Below are positions 33,529 through 42,320 of a stretch of DNA of 64,000 nt, one piece after another. The position numbers and the translations under genes are program-made. Source of the stretch: Cherax quadricarinatus. Taxonomy: Eukaryota > Arthropoda > Malacostraca > Decapoda > Parastacidae. The DNA is taken from NCBI RefSeq assembly GCF_038502225.1, contig NC_091378.1:11139456-11203455 (forward strand), written 5' to 3'. The notes beneath the pieces are model-generated. The model ran no database searches. It was not told the DNA's origin and saw only the letters and a program-made list of their open reading frames with translations. Within the stretch, counting starts at the first letter, position 1; each line of letters opens with the position of its first letter.

Positions 33529-34845
33529 TGTTTCGCCTCTCAAGTCATGTTAATTGGAAATGTTTAAGGTGCAACCTTCCCTTTAAAGACCAATTGTTTT
33601 ATTTCAAATGGATCTTTAATAAGATCTACAACTCTCAACTCCTTGGATCAAAGATCTCAAGACTCTGATGTGGAAGAAAATAACTCCGATGGGGATGTTA
33701 CTACCCAAAGTTTTCAGCCACGACCAAGTGAATCTGAGCATTTTTCTGACACCGTTAATGTTCTAAGTAGACCTCAAGCTAAGGTGAAAAATACTCTTCC
33801 TCTAGTTTTCCTTGATTTTAAATTTCTTGAACTTCCTAAGAGGGACTTTCTTTAGCCTCTAGTGGAAAAAAGTCATATACCACAAAAAGGTTGCCTTAAA
33901 ATATTGCTATCCGGACGCTTTTCTCCAAAAATCTATTTAAAGTCCCACTGTAGATAACCTACGCAGTTATGCTCTAGTTATACCTAGGCAGTGCCATGAG
34001 ACAGTGATCAAAACAGTGCATGTCTTCCCTATATCTGGTTATTTCTCAAAAAGAAAAACCTGGTTAAAGATTCAAGTTTTTATTTTGGGCAAGGAATGTC
34101 AAGCGACATAACTAATTATTACAGGTCCTGTAAGCAATGTCAGCTTTCTTCTTTAAGAGATGCTAGAAGAGTACCCATGGTAAAGATGCCGATATTCGCG
34201 GTTCCATTCGAGAGAGTAGCAGTCGACATAGTAGGCCTTCTGACTCCACCCTCTTCTGGGGGGACAAATACATTTTAACGTTAGCAGACTATACTACTAG
34301 TTTCCAAGAAACAGTAACTCTTAAATCCATCTCTGCTTCAGAGGTAGCAGAAGCCCTCTTATCAATATTTTTATGAGTGGGTATACCAGGAGCAGTCCTC
34401 TCTGATCAAGGTACTGAGTTTGCCTTGAAGCTGTTAGCCCAACTTTACGAACTTGTGGGTATTAAACCATTATTTACAATTCCTTATCACCCGAGTTGCA
34501 GACTGGCACAGGACTTTAGAGGTCTGAATGCTGTATCCAAATGGGATGCAAAAGGAGTGCCAATTATAGAAGATTTACACAAGTTCTCAAACTGTGATTA
34601 TTTTCGGAAACAGACATCACACAGGCCTATCACCACGTCTTACTCCATCCAGACTCAAAACAATATACAGACTTCCCGACACCTATAGGTTTAATGCAAT
34701 ACCGGACCATGCCTTTCAGGTTAGTTACGGCGAGTGCCACGTATGTACGCTTGATCAGGAAAGTTGTAGGTGAGTTTCCTAACGTTTTAGTCTTTTGGTA
34801 GCATCTATGTGGGAGAAGCATCTTTATACACGGCCTGTTGTATTA

Positions 34846-34880
34846 GAACATAAGAAAGAAGGAACACTGCAGCAGGCCAT
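34846..34880 (-). mobile_element. CR1-like LINE, 3' terminus only
   Basis: AACATAAGAAAGAAGGAACA followed by CTGCAGCAGGCC is the extreme 3' end of the CR1-like family inserted in the Gypsy remnant. It overlaps the left end of a perfect palindrome. Confidence 0.8.
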
Positions 34881-34920
34881 GATCTCGAAGACTATTACAT
34901 AGTCTTCGAGATCATGGCCT
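34874..34920. repeat. Perfect 47-bp palindrome
   Basis: AGGCCATGATCTCGAAGACT and its complement AGTCTTCGAGATCATGGCCT flank a central ATTACAT, within which AT pairs with AT, leaving a 3-base loop. It lies at the junction between the CR1 tail and the Gypsy sequence. Confidence 0.9.
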
Positions 34921-35140
34921 CACTGCGAAACCCAAGAAATTTTTTCTTGGTTATAGTAAGATTCAGTACTTAATGTTTATTATCTCCAACAATTCCTTAT
35001 CTCCTCGCTAGAAAACATTGATGCCTTGCGAAATTTCAAGTTAACTACATCTAAAAAGATCCTGAGAAGCGTCTTAGGATCTGTAAACTTCTATAGAAAA
35101 TTTGTTCCTCGTCTAATTTATTTACACACTGGAAGAATGT

Positions 35141-35487
35141 CTTAAAATTTCAGTGACTAGTTTGCATTTTTAGAGTCCAGATACAGTATGCGTGCTTGTC
35201 TCAGTTTCCTCCTTTTATTTAGTTCTACGAATGTTTTCTATGTAATGTTCATAAGCTTTGATGTTCGTGTATGTGTTTCCTGAGTCATAAAAAATTGATT
35301 ACTGAAAAAGTACTCTCACAATGGCGTAAAGTTAAACAAAGAATGGAAACCCCTTGTATATTTCCTCTTTAGCAGATAAAGATGGTTTCTGATTGTCCTG
35401 AAATTTGCAGAAATTCATTGCAATTTGTGTTCCTTCTGTGTGGGATTTATTGTTCTAAATACGTGTGATGAAACACAACTATAGTAC
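35141..35487. other. DNAI1 intron, no recognised feature
   Basis: No coding or repeat sequence was recognised. It lies directly downstream (on the minus strand) of the DNAI1 exon. Confidence 0.4.
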
Positions 35488-35674
35488 CATGAAATCGGGC
35501 GCGGGCAGCCGCAGAGTGGCGTCGGTTGAAGGTAGGTAGACCATCCGAGGAGAAGTCAAGGACACCAGAGGGCAGGAGAGCCGACGTTGTCACTTGCCAC
35601 TGCGTCACTCGACCATCCAATGATACAGAGAACAGACTCAGTCCAGCCTCCACATCTGTCTCTACCCACCGCAC
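35488..35674 (-). CDS. Dynein axonemal intermediate chain 1-like, first exon in the window
   Basis: The acceptor TTTTTTGTGGCAG precedes 35674; the chosen donor is GTACTA after 35488. The exon starts in phase 0 and ends one base into a codon, matching the two bases that open the next exon. It encodes VRWVETDVEAGLSLFSVSLD, GRVTQWQVTTSALLPS and a linker ending ARFH, followed by the Gly codon split across the intron and then KGTC. The family has W-Q/K-V-x-W before and a DGR-x-x-xW blade here. Upstream exons (N-terminal half) were not found in the rest of the window. An alternative donor near 35541 is also in phase. Confidence 0.88.
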
Positions 35675-35772
35675 CTGCCACAAAAAATCAACATCTTACT
35701 GTATATGGGACACAAATTACAGGAAGCAACCCACATGGAGATACAGTCTGATTTTAACCCTTAATAGTTGCA

Positions 35773-35832
<60 letters not shown>
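35773..35832. repeat. (AC)n microsatellite
   Basis: About 29 AC units, followed directly by a LINE E tail. Confidence 0.95.
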
Positions 35833-36917
35833 CTGAGTCTCGACCCTTGCAACCACAAATACTTAAGTACACAGAAGTATAGAAGGTAAAGGACTCGGCC
35901 GAATAAGGAGAGTAGTAGAAGAGCAAGAAATGAATATCCATAGGGAAGGAGGAAGGCCCAACGACAATATGAAAATGACATTTGCAGCGAAAGCTAAGTC
36001 TGACCCGAATCTGTTGTACAGAAGACTTTTGACACAGTTCCACACAAAAGATTAGTGCAAAAGCTGGAGGACCAGTCAGGTATAACAGGGAAGGCACTGC
36101 AATAGATCAGAGAATACCTGACAGGAATGCAGCAGCAAATCATGGTACGTGACGAAGTGTCAGAGTGGGCGCCTGTGATGAGCAGGGGTTCCACAGGGGT
36201 CAGTCCTAAGACCAATGCTGTTCCTGGTATACGTGAATGACATGACGGACGGTATAGACTCAGTAGTGTCCCTGCTTGCAGACGATGTGAAGTTAATGAG
36301 AATTCAGTCGGAGGAGGATAAGGCAGGAATACAGAGGGATCTGGAGAGGTGTTGCAAGCCTGGTCCAGCAACTGGCTTCTGGAGTTCAACCCCACCATGT
36401 GCAAAGCTATGAAAATCGGGGAAGGGCAAAGAAGACCGCACACAAAGTCCAGTGTAGGGAGTGAAAGACTACAAACCACACTCAAGGAAAGGGATCTTGG
36501 AGCGTGTACAATACCGAGCACATCTCTTGAGACAGCCATCAACCAAATAACTGCTGCAGCACATGGGCAACTAGGGAATCTAAGAATATCATTCCGACAT
36601 CTCAGTAAGGAGTCGTTCCGGACCCTGTACGCCGTGTAAGTCAGGCCCATATTGGAATATGCAGCTCCAATTTGGAGCCCTCGCCTGGTCATGCACATCT
36701 GGAAATTAGAGAAAGTGCAAAGGTTTGCAACGAGACTAGTCCCGGAGCTAAGGGGCATGTCTTGCGAGGAGAGGTTAAGAGAACTCGACCTGGCGACACT
36801 GGAAGACAGGAGAGATAGTGGGAGATACAATAACGAGATATAAAATACTAAGAGGAATCGACAAGGTGGACAGACAGGATGTTCCAGAGATGGGACACAG
36901 CAACAAGGGGACACCTT
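35833..36917 (+). pseudogene. LINE E copy 5 (E5), internally deleted
   Basis: Begins with a LINE E tail remnant (GCTGAGTCTCGACCCTTGCA, 35832-35851), then LINE E sequence from the endonuclease-RT linker (35880-36020). An internal deletion of roughly 0.6 kb joins TCTGTTGTACAG to AAGACTTTTGACACAGTTCC. It continues with the reverse transcriptase (frames 36215-36412, 36349-36639, 36652-36843: VYVNDMTDGIDSVVSLLADD, NWLLEFNPTMCKAMKIGEGQ). The catalytic motif reads LADD rather than FADD. It stops at CAACAAGGGGACACC, where a TIR-element fragment begins. Confidence 0.88.
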
Positions 36918-37006
36918 GATTTTTGCGAAATTATTGCATACACAAAATTTCACTTGCCTTATTTGGTAAGAAGTGCTTTGTTACTTAAGCCAAAATCGCA
37001 AGTTTT
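36918..37006 (-). mobile_element. TIR element (TCGTGCCGAATA family), partial copy
   Basis: TTTTTGCGAAATTATTGCAT through AAAATCGCAAGTTTTACTTA matches one end of copy 2 (19858-20015), followed by (TA)n. Confidence 0.8.
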
Positions 37007-37029
37007 ACTTATATATATATATTATATAT

Positions 37030-37112
<83 letters not shown>
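37007..37112. repeat. (TA)n microsatellite
   Basis: An imperfect start (TATATTATATATTATATAAT) is followed by about 37 TA units. Confidence 0.95.
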
Positions 37113-37119
<7 letters not shown>

Positions 37120-37305
37120 GATTAGCTCTGTGTGAAGTGAACAAAGTATGCATCCCTCTATCCACTGGACCACCATCCTTAAACACCAGGTGCTCAGCAG
37201 TACTTAGCGTGGTATCTTGGTGCTAGGATATTCGTGGTTATGTAGCCTCAGAGACTAATTTCAACCTCATCCTGTTTGGTGTACCAGCCTTCACTAGTAT
37301 ATATA

Positions 37306-37568
37306 TCAATGAAATCACGAATCATTAACAGAACTGTGGCATGGCCATGACTTGAACTTGCATTCACATGCCCAGCCCTGTGTGGACTGAACAAAGTATG
37401 CATCCATGAAATTAGGTCTGAGTCTCCATAACCAACATGCTCAGTACTATTGAGTGCCTGGTGTTTAAGGATGGTGCTCCAGGGTTTGGCATGGGAATGC
37501 AGGATAGAGTCCTAGCCAAGCCGCAGTTCTGGTAATGATTCAAAATCACTTGTTTCATGATTTCATTG
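37306..37568. mobile_element. Foldback element, second member of the tRNA-like-core type
   Basis: The inverted ends CAATGAAATCACGAATCATT (left) and AATGATTCAAAATCACTTGT plus TTCATGATTTCATTG (right) enclose about 180 bases containing GGCATGGCCATGACTTGAAC and GGCATGGGAATGCAGGATAG. The sequence just upstream (GTTTGGTGTACCAGCCTTCA) resembles that upstream of the foldback at 17903 (GTTTGGTGTACTAGCCTCCA). The core is more decayed than at 17.9 kb. Confidence 0.5.
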
Positions 37569-37655
37569 TGCAACATTGCACAGCTCCTGATGACGCACTC
37601 AGAAGTGTGAAAGTACTTGAGCTGAAGATTTACACCACCCGTGATTTGTCTTGCG

Positions 37656-37659
37656 CGCG

Positions 37660-37736
<77 letters not shown>
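37656..37736. repeat. (CG)n/(AC)n microsatellite
   Basis: GCGCGCGCGCGCGC followed by about 34 AC units. Confidence 0.95.
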
Positions 37737-37738
<2 letters not shown>

Positions 37739-38396
37739 GTGGAGGAGTCATGCAGTTTGAGCTCGTGTTTTGGTGGTAATTTCTGACTGTGCCATAAAGA
37801 ATAGAGTGTGGGATATAGGCGTGTGCACGCATAAGAGTGCATATAATCACTTAAGCCCCGAAAAAAAGAAATATAAGTGATCACAGAAAAGAAAACAAAG
37901 GAAATAGTGACTAAGTGTTTAGTGGGGGCCGTTGGAAGGGTGAACGGTTGTCAGGCCTAAATAGTGTTGCCATAATAACGCAGTGGGGTATTTTGAAGAA
38001 TAAGTGCGACTCAAGACCAGGGAGATAAGAGAGATGTATAGATGTCAGTAAATACAGTGAGTGAAAATATTAGATGAGCTAGAGACCACAGTGCCTACAG
38101 GAAGTTAGTGGAAAAATTACCGAGATGCATCAAGCATTTTCATACTGGGACCCAGGACGACGACAACATTACTCCACTACCAGCCGCAAGTAATATTCAC
38201 CTAGTTTGAGTTGCATGGGGTCAGCACCAGTCTTTAGCTGGAAATTGGGGGTCACTCTCCTCGAGCTATCAGAATTAGAATAAGCAGCATTTACTGGCAT
38301 TTAATAGAATTTATTGAGGTTTAGGAGAGTTAAGCAGTTAATGATAGTCTAGTATGAGAGGTAGCCTAGCGAAGCCTAGCATACAGAACTGAACGT
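37737..38396. other. Unassigned sequence, possibly 5' region of LINE E1
   Basis: No coding region was recognised. It lies upstream of the E1 ORF1 in the same orientation and could be 5' UTR of that element or older intergenic DNA; the window gives no second copy to test this. Confidence 0.3.
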
Positions 38397-38492
38397 AATT
38401 TTAGGCACAAGATAGTACAGTGGGAACCAAGAGATTGGGTATATATGCAAAACATATGTAGTACATACGAGGGAAATAAGGACTGCTTACAT

Positions 38493-38549
<57 letters not shown>

Positions 38550-38579
38550 TATATACACACACACATATATACACACACA

Positions 38580-38663
<84 letters not shown>

Positions 38664-38890
38664 TACACACATGCACATATATACGGGATTTCACACCTTT
38701 ATGTGAATTTACGTAATTTTAGGCACACAAGACAGTACAGTGGAAACCAAGAGATAGGGTACATATGCAAAATATATGTAGTACATACAAGGGAAATAAG
38801 GACTGCTTACATAAAAGCACGCATACACACACACATACACACACACTAGGTGAAAACAGGATCTGCTGTTAGGCACTTGAATAGCTGTAG

Positions 38891-38930
<40 letters not shown>

Positions 38931-38957
38931 GGATTTCACACCTTTATGTGAATTGAC
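38397..38957 (+). repeat. Tandem duplication containing (AC)n arrays
   Basis: Two direct copies (38397-38712 and 38713-38957) each run from AATTTTAGGCAC, through AGTACAGTGG, GTAGTACATAC and GGAAATAAGGACTGCTTACA, into AC arrays and end GGATTTCACACCTTTATGTG. The first copy has the longer AC/AT-AC arrays (38493-38670). The frames across them are artefacts. Confidence 0.85.
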
Positions 38958-39165
38958 CCTCTAACCCTTCCTTCTCTCTCTGTCTCTTTGTCTCTTTTCC
39001 TCTCTTCCTCTCTCTATTCATCTCTATTCTTCTCTCACTCTTACTCTGTCTCTTCCCCTCTCTCTTAATCTTTCTCTCCCTTCCTCTCTATTCCTCTCTC
39101 TCTTCCTCTCTCTTTTTCTCTCTCTTCCTCTCTCTTCCTCTCTCTTTTCCTCTCTCTTTTTTTTA
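38958..39165. repeat. Pyrimidine-rich (TCTC/TTCC) tract, left part
   Basis: CTCTCTTCCTCTCTCT-type repeats are interrupted at 39166 by a LINE D fragment and resume at 39694. Confidence 0.9.
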
Positions 39166-39693
39166 TTTTTACACAGGGTTTGAAGGTTAGGTTAAGGATC
39201 CCTAGCTTTATTGACAAGCTATTTACAGGTTAAGGATTCCTAACTTTATTGGCAAGCTAAGAGCTGTTACCTACATCAGCTCATGTGAAAGCATTTTTAT
39301 TGTTATGAGACATATAAGTAGGGAACAGGATGAAGTTGGAGCCATCTGTGGGCCAGCATTTTCATTTGATCAACTGACTTTATCTCGTTGACATCATTAT
39401 GCTGTACGAATGTGTTCCATACTCGAGTCATCCTGGGTATATAGGATCTCAGATGGAGTGATGTTCTGGAGAAGGGTACAGCCAGAGTGAAGTTGCTGCT
39501 TTCTGCCCGTCTTGTGACATAAAAGCTTGTTTCACGATGTCCTCGAAGTGGATCCAAGTGTAGTACTTTGACAATATTGGCCTTGTACATAACAGTAAGG
39601 CCACCCACATCCCTCCTGTGTTGAAGGCTCTGCTGAAATGACAGATCTATCCAGGATGGGTCCAGGCGAGAGATGAGACGTCTTGCTCTGTTC
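39166..39693 (-). pseudogene. LINE D, 3' fragment
   Basis: Poly-T at 39158-39166 marks the poly-A of a minus-strand insertion. The frame from about 39690 to 39303 encodes RARRLISRLDPSWIDLSFQQ, HRRDVGGLTVMYKANIVKVL and IPRMTRVWNTFVQHNDV, the C-terminal region after a LINE reverse transcriptase (HRR-x-x-x-GL-x-x-x-YK pattern). It differs from families A, B, C, E, F and G. It is inserted within a TC-rich tract. Confidence 0.75.
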
Positions 39694-39730
39694 TCTACTC
39701 TTCCTCTCTCTTCCTCTCTCTTCCTCTCTC

Positions 39731-39802
<72 letters not shown>

Positions 39803-39958
39803 TTCCCTTCTCTCTCTCTTTTCCCTTCTCTCTCCCCTCTCTCCTATTTTTCCCTTCTCTCCTTTCACTCTCCCTTTTCCTTTTCACTCTCCCCCTATCT
39901 CTCCTTCTACCTTTCCCCTCTCTCTCTTTCTCTCTCTCTCTTTCTCTCTCTCTTTCCT
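39694..39958. repeat. Pyrimidine-rich (TC)n tract, right part
   Basis: (TTCCTCTCTC)n and a pure (TC)n of about 35 units, then CCTTTTCCC-type repeats. It ends just before the E1 ORF1 start. Confidence 0.92.
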
Positions 39959-39968
39959 TTAAAAAAAA

Positions 39969-40803
39969 ATGGTTGGGACTCATAGGAATCAGGGATCAGA
40001 TGACAAAGGTATTGGTAGGGAGGAATGGATGGAGGAGCAGTGGAGAAGGATGGAGCAAGAATGGGAGAGAAAATTAGGAGAGCTTTCTGAAAAAATGGAG
40101 AAAGAGCTCTCTGCGAAAAGGGAAAAGAGGTTGGAGGAGGAGATGAAGAAATGGGAGGCACAAGTCGAAACTGCAGTAGACAGTGTAAGGGTCCTAGAGT
40201 TTGAGGTAAACAGGCTGAAGCAAGTCTCAGGGGCAGTGACCAGAGAAGACACAGCATATGAAGCTGAGAGGATGAACAGGAAGGAAGGAGATATGAATTA
40301 TGCTAAGGTCATATCAGCCTGCAAAGAAGGGTCAGGGAGTAAAAGGAAAGAACCAGCTGGGTGCAGATAGAGAGGGAGATAAGTCGAATGCTGAGGCACA
40401 ACCATGCTACCAAGAGCCACTGGAAAAATCAAGGGAGAAAATGACCATATACAGACAGGGACCAGAGTCACAGAGGGAGAGGCAGTGGGAGGAGGAAATG
40501 GCAAAATCAGTGTTTATCCATGGGCTTCGGGAGAGAGAGGAAAAGACACACACTGAAAGACGGCAGGAAGAAAGAAAGGAGATTGGGAAAATCATCACGG
40601 AAATAGGGGGAGAAGACATGGACGAGATTGTAAATTTTCAGAGAATAGGGGGGTACATGAAGGGGAGAAACCGACTGATCAAGCTGATTCTCAGGACAGA
40701 AACAGTGAGGAACAGGATCCTCCAAGAGAAACCAAGGTTGAAAAACTCGGAAGAGTACAAGGTGTTCCTAGACAGAGACAGAACACAGAGAGACAACAGC
40801 TGA
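39969..40803 (+). pseudogene. LINE E1: ORF1 (coiled coil and RRM-like)
   Basis: The likely start is ATG 39969 after a short poly-A. The first part (39969-40370) is a long charged coiled coil (WRRMEQEWERKLGELSEKME, VRVLEFEVNRLKQVSG). After a frameshift near 40310 the second part (to 40803) carries KSVFIHGLREREEKTHTERR, IVNFQRIGGYMKGRNRLIKL and NRILQEKPRLKNSEEYKVFL, the arrangement seen in ORF1p-like RNA-binding proteins of Jockey/CR1-type LINEs. Its assumed role is binding element RNA. The frameshift inactivates this copy unless it is a programmed shift, for which no slippery site was seen. Confidence 0.8.
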
Positions 40804-42320
40804 GGGAGAGGACAAAAAAGCGAAAGGAGATAGGAAAGGAAACAAGGATGGAACCAGCAGAGGTCAGTCAGAGCAGAAAATAGAAGCAAGGGCAAGCACA
40901 CACACAACTATCCTCAGAACCCCACAACCTATCACACCATCCCAACACAAACTACAATCCATACCCACAGTTTCCACCCAACCCCCAATCATAGAATCCC
41001 ACAGTATGCTACCAGGTCTCCCACCCCCACAGGCCCCCCAAACCACAGTATTGGAAAGGAAACTGAAGGTATGGTACACAAAGGCTGATGGAATAACAAA
41101 CAAGCGGGAGGAGTGGCACGAAAGAGTCAAAGACATCACCGGACATCATAGTGCTCACAGAAGCCAAGCTTATAGGTATGATAAAAGATGCCATCTTTCC
41201 AACGGGATACCAGATCCTGAGGAAAGACAGAAGGAACAGGGGGGGGGTGGAGGAGTGGCACTGCTGATCAAACACCGATGGAATTTTGATGAGCTGGAGA
41301 GAGGAGACAGTGGAGAAGAAAGTGATTACATAGCTGGAACGCTTCAATCTGGAGGTCCCAAGGTGGTAATAGCAGTGATGTATAACCCACCACAGAACAG
41401 CAGAAGACCAGGGCATGAGTATGACGAGAGCAATAGAGCGATGGTTGACACACTGGCTGCAGTGGCCAGAAGAGCTCATGCATGCAGGGCAAAGCTCCTG
41501 ATCATGGGAGACTTTAACCACAAGGAGATCGACTGGGAGAACTTGGAGCCACATGGGGGCCAAGAGACATGGAGGGCTAAGATGATGGAGGTGGTACTGG
41601 AAAACTTCATGTACCAACATGTAAGGGACACTACAAGAGAGAGAGGAGAGGATGAGCCAGCAAGACTGGACTTCGTATTCACCTTGAGCAGTGCAGATAT
41701 TGAGGACATCACATATGAAAGACCCCTTGGGGCCAGCGATCATGTGGTTTTGAGCTTCGAATACACAGTAGAGCTACAAGTGGAGAGGGAAGCAGGAAGG
41801 CCAGGACAAATGAAACCAAACTACAGGAAAGGGGACTACACGGGAATGAGGAACTTCCTGAATGAGGTTCAGTGGAACAGAGAACTGGCAGGGAAGCCAG
41901 TTAATGAGATGATGGAATATGTAGCAACAATGTGCAAGGAGGCTGAAGAGAGATTTGTACCCAAGGGAAACAGGAATAATGAAAAAGCCAGGATGAGCCA
42001 ATGGTTCACCCAAAGGTGCAAGGAGGCAAAAACCAAGTGTGCTAGGGAATGGAAGAAATATAGAAGGCGAATAAGGAGAGCAGTCGTAGAGCCAGAAACG
42101 AATATGCACAGATAAGAAGGGAGGCCCAACGACAATATGAAAACGACATAGCAGCGAAAGCCAAATCTGAACCGAAGCTGTTATACAGCCACATCAGGAG
42201 GAAAACAACAGTCAAAGACCAGGTAATCAGGCTAAGGAAGGAAGGAGGAGAGACAACAAGAAATGACCGTGAAGTATGTGAGGAACTCGACAAGAGATTC
42301 AAAGAAGTGTTCACAGAGGA
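40804..42320 (+). pseudogene. LINE E1: endonuclease and start of RT
   Basis: Frame 41006-42115 encodes an APE-type endonuclease: LKVWYTKADGITNKREEWHE, GGGGVALLIKHRWNFDELER, VIAVMYNPPQNSRRPGHEYD, LLIMGDFNHKEIDWENLEPH, LDFVFTLSSADIEDITYERP and GASDHVVLSFEYTVE (GDFN and SDH catalytic elements). A stretch near 41115-41220 is out of frame with the expected DIVLTEAKL region. After a frame change near 42110 the linker continues (REAQRQYENDIAAKAKSEPK-like). A CR1 element interrupts it at 42321. Confidence 0.88.

Larger units (their letters stand above)
33640..35140 (+). pseudogene. Gypsy LTR retrotransposon fragment, rearranged
   Basis: Plus-strand remnants of a Ty3/Gypsy pol: an RNase H to integrase spacer (33643-33855), integrase zinc-binding remnants (YYRSCKQCQLSS, 34126), integrase core (FERVAVDIVGLLTPPSSGG, AVLSDQGTEFALKLLAQLYE, FTIPYHPSC), then directly reverse-transcriptase sequence (RLAQDFRGLNAVSKWDAKGV, TMPFRLVTASATYVRLI) and a later RT/RNase H part (NFYRKFVPRL). 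The order INT then RT is the reverse of Gypsy. Several stops and frame breaks are present. It is dead. Confidence 0.85.

Noticed and set aside
34377..34688. Gmr1-like Gypsy element with integrase before reverse transcriptase
   Set aside because: Both domains are truncated at the join, which indicates rearrangement and not an original gene order.
35541..35674. Shorter form of the DNAI1 exon ending at the donor near 35541
   Set aside because: It is in phase too, but the longer form gives a linker length and an ARFH-G-KGTC junction that fit the family better. RNA data would decide.
36010..36030. Spliced (processed) LINE E copy, because the deletion join follows CAG
   Set aside because: The missing segment in intact E copies does not show clear GT-AG borders; a simple deletion is more likely.
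39673..40077. Plus-strand Ser/Leu-rich protein from the TC tract
   Set aside because: It is a translation of (TC)n running into the true start of LINE E ORF1 in another frame.
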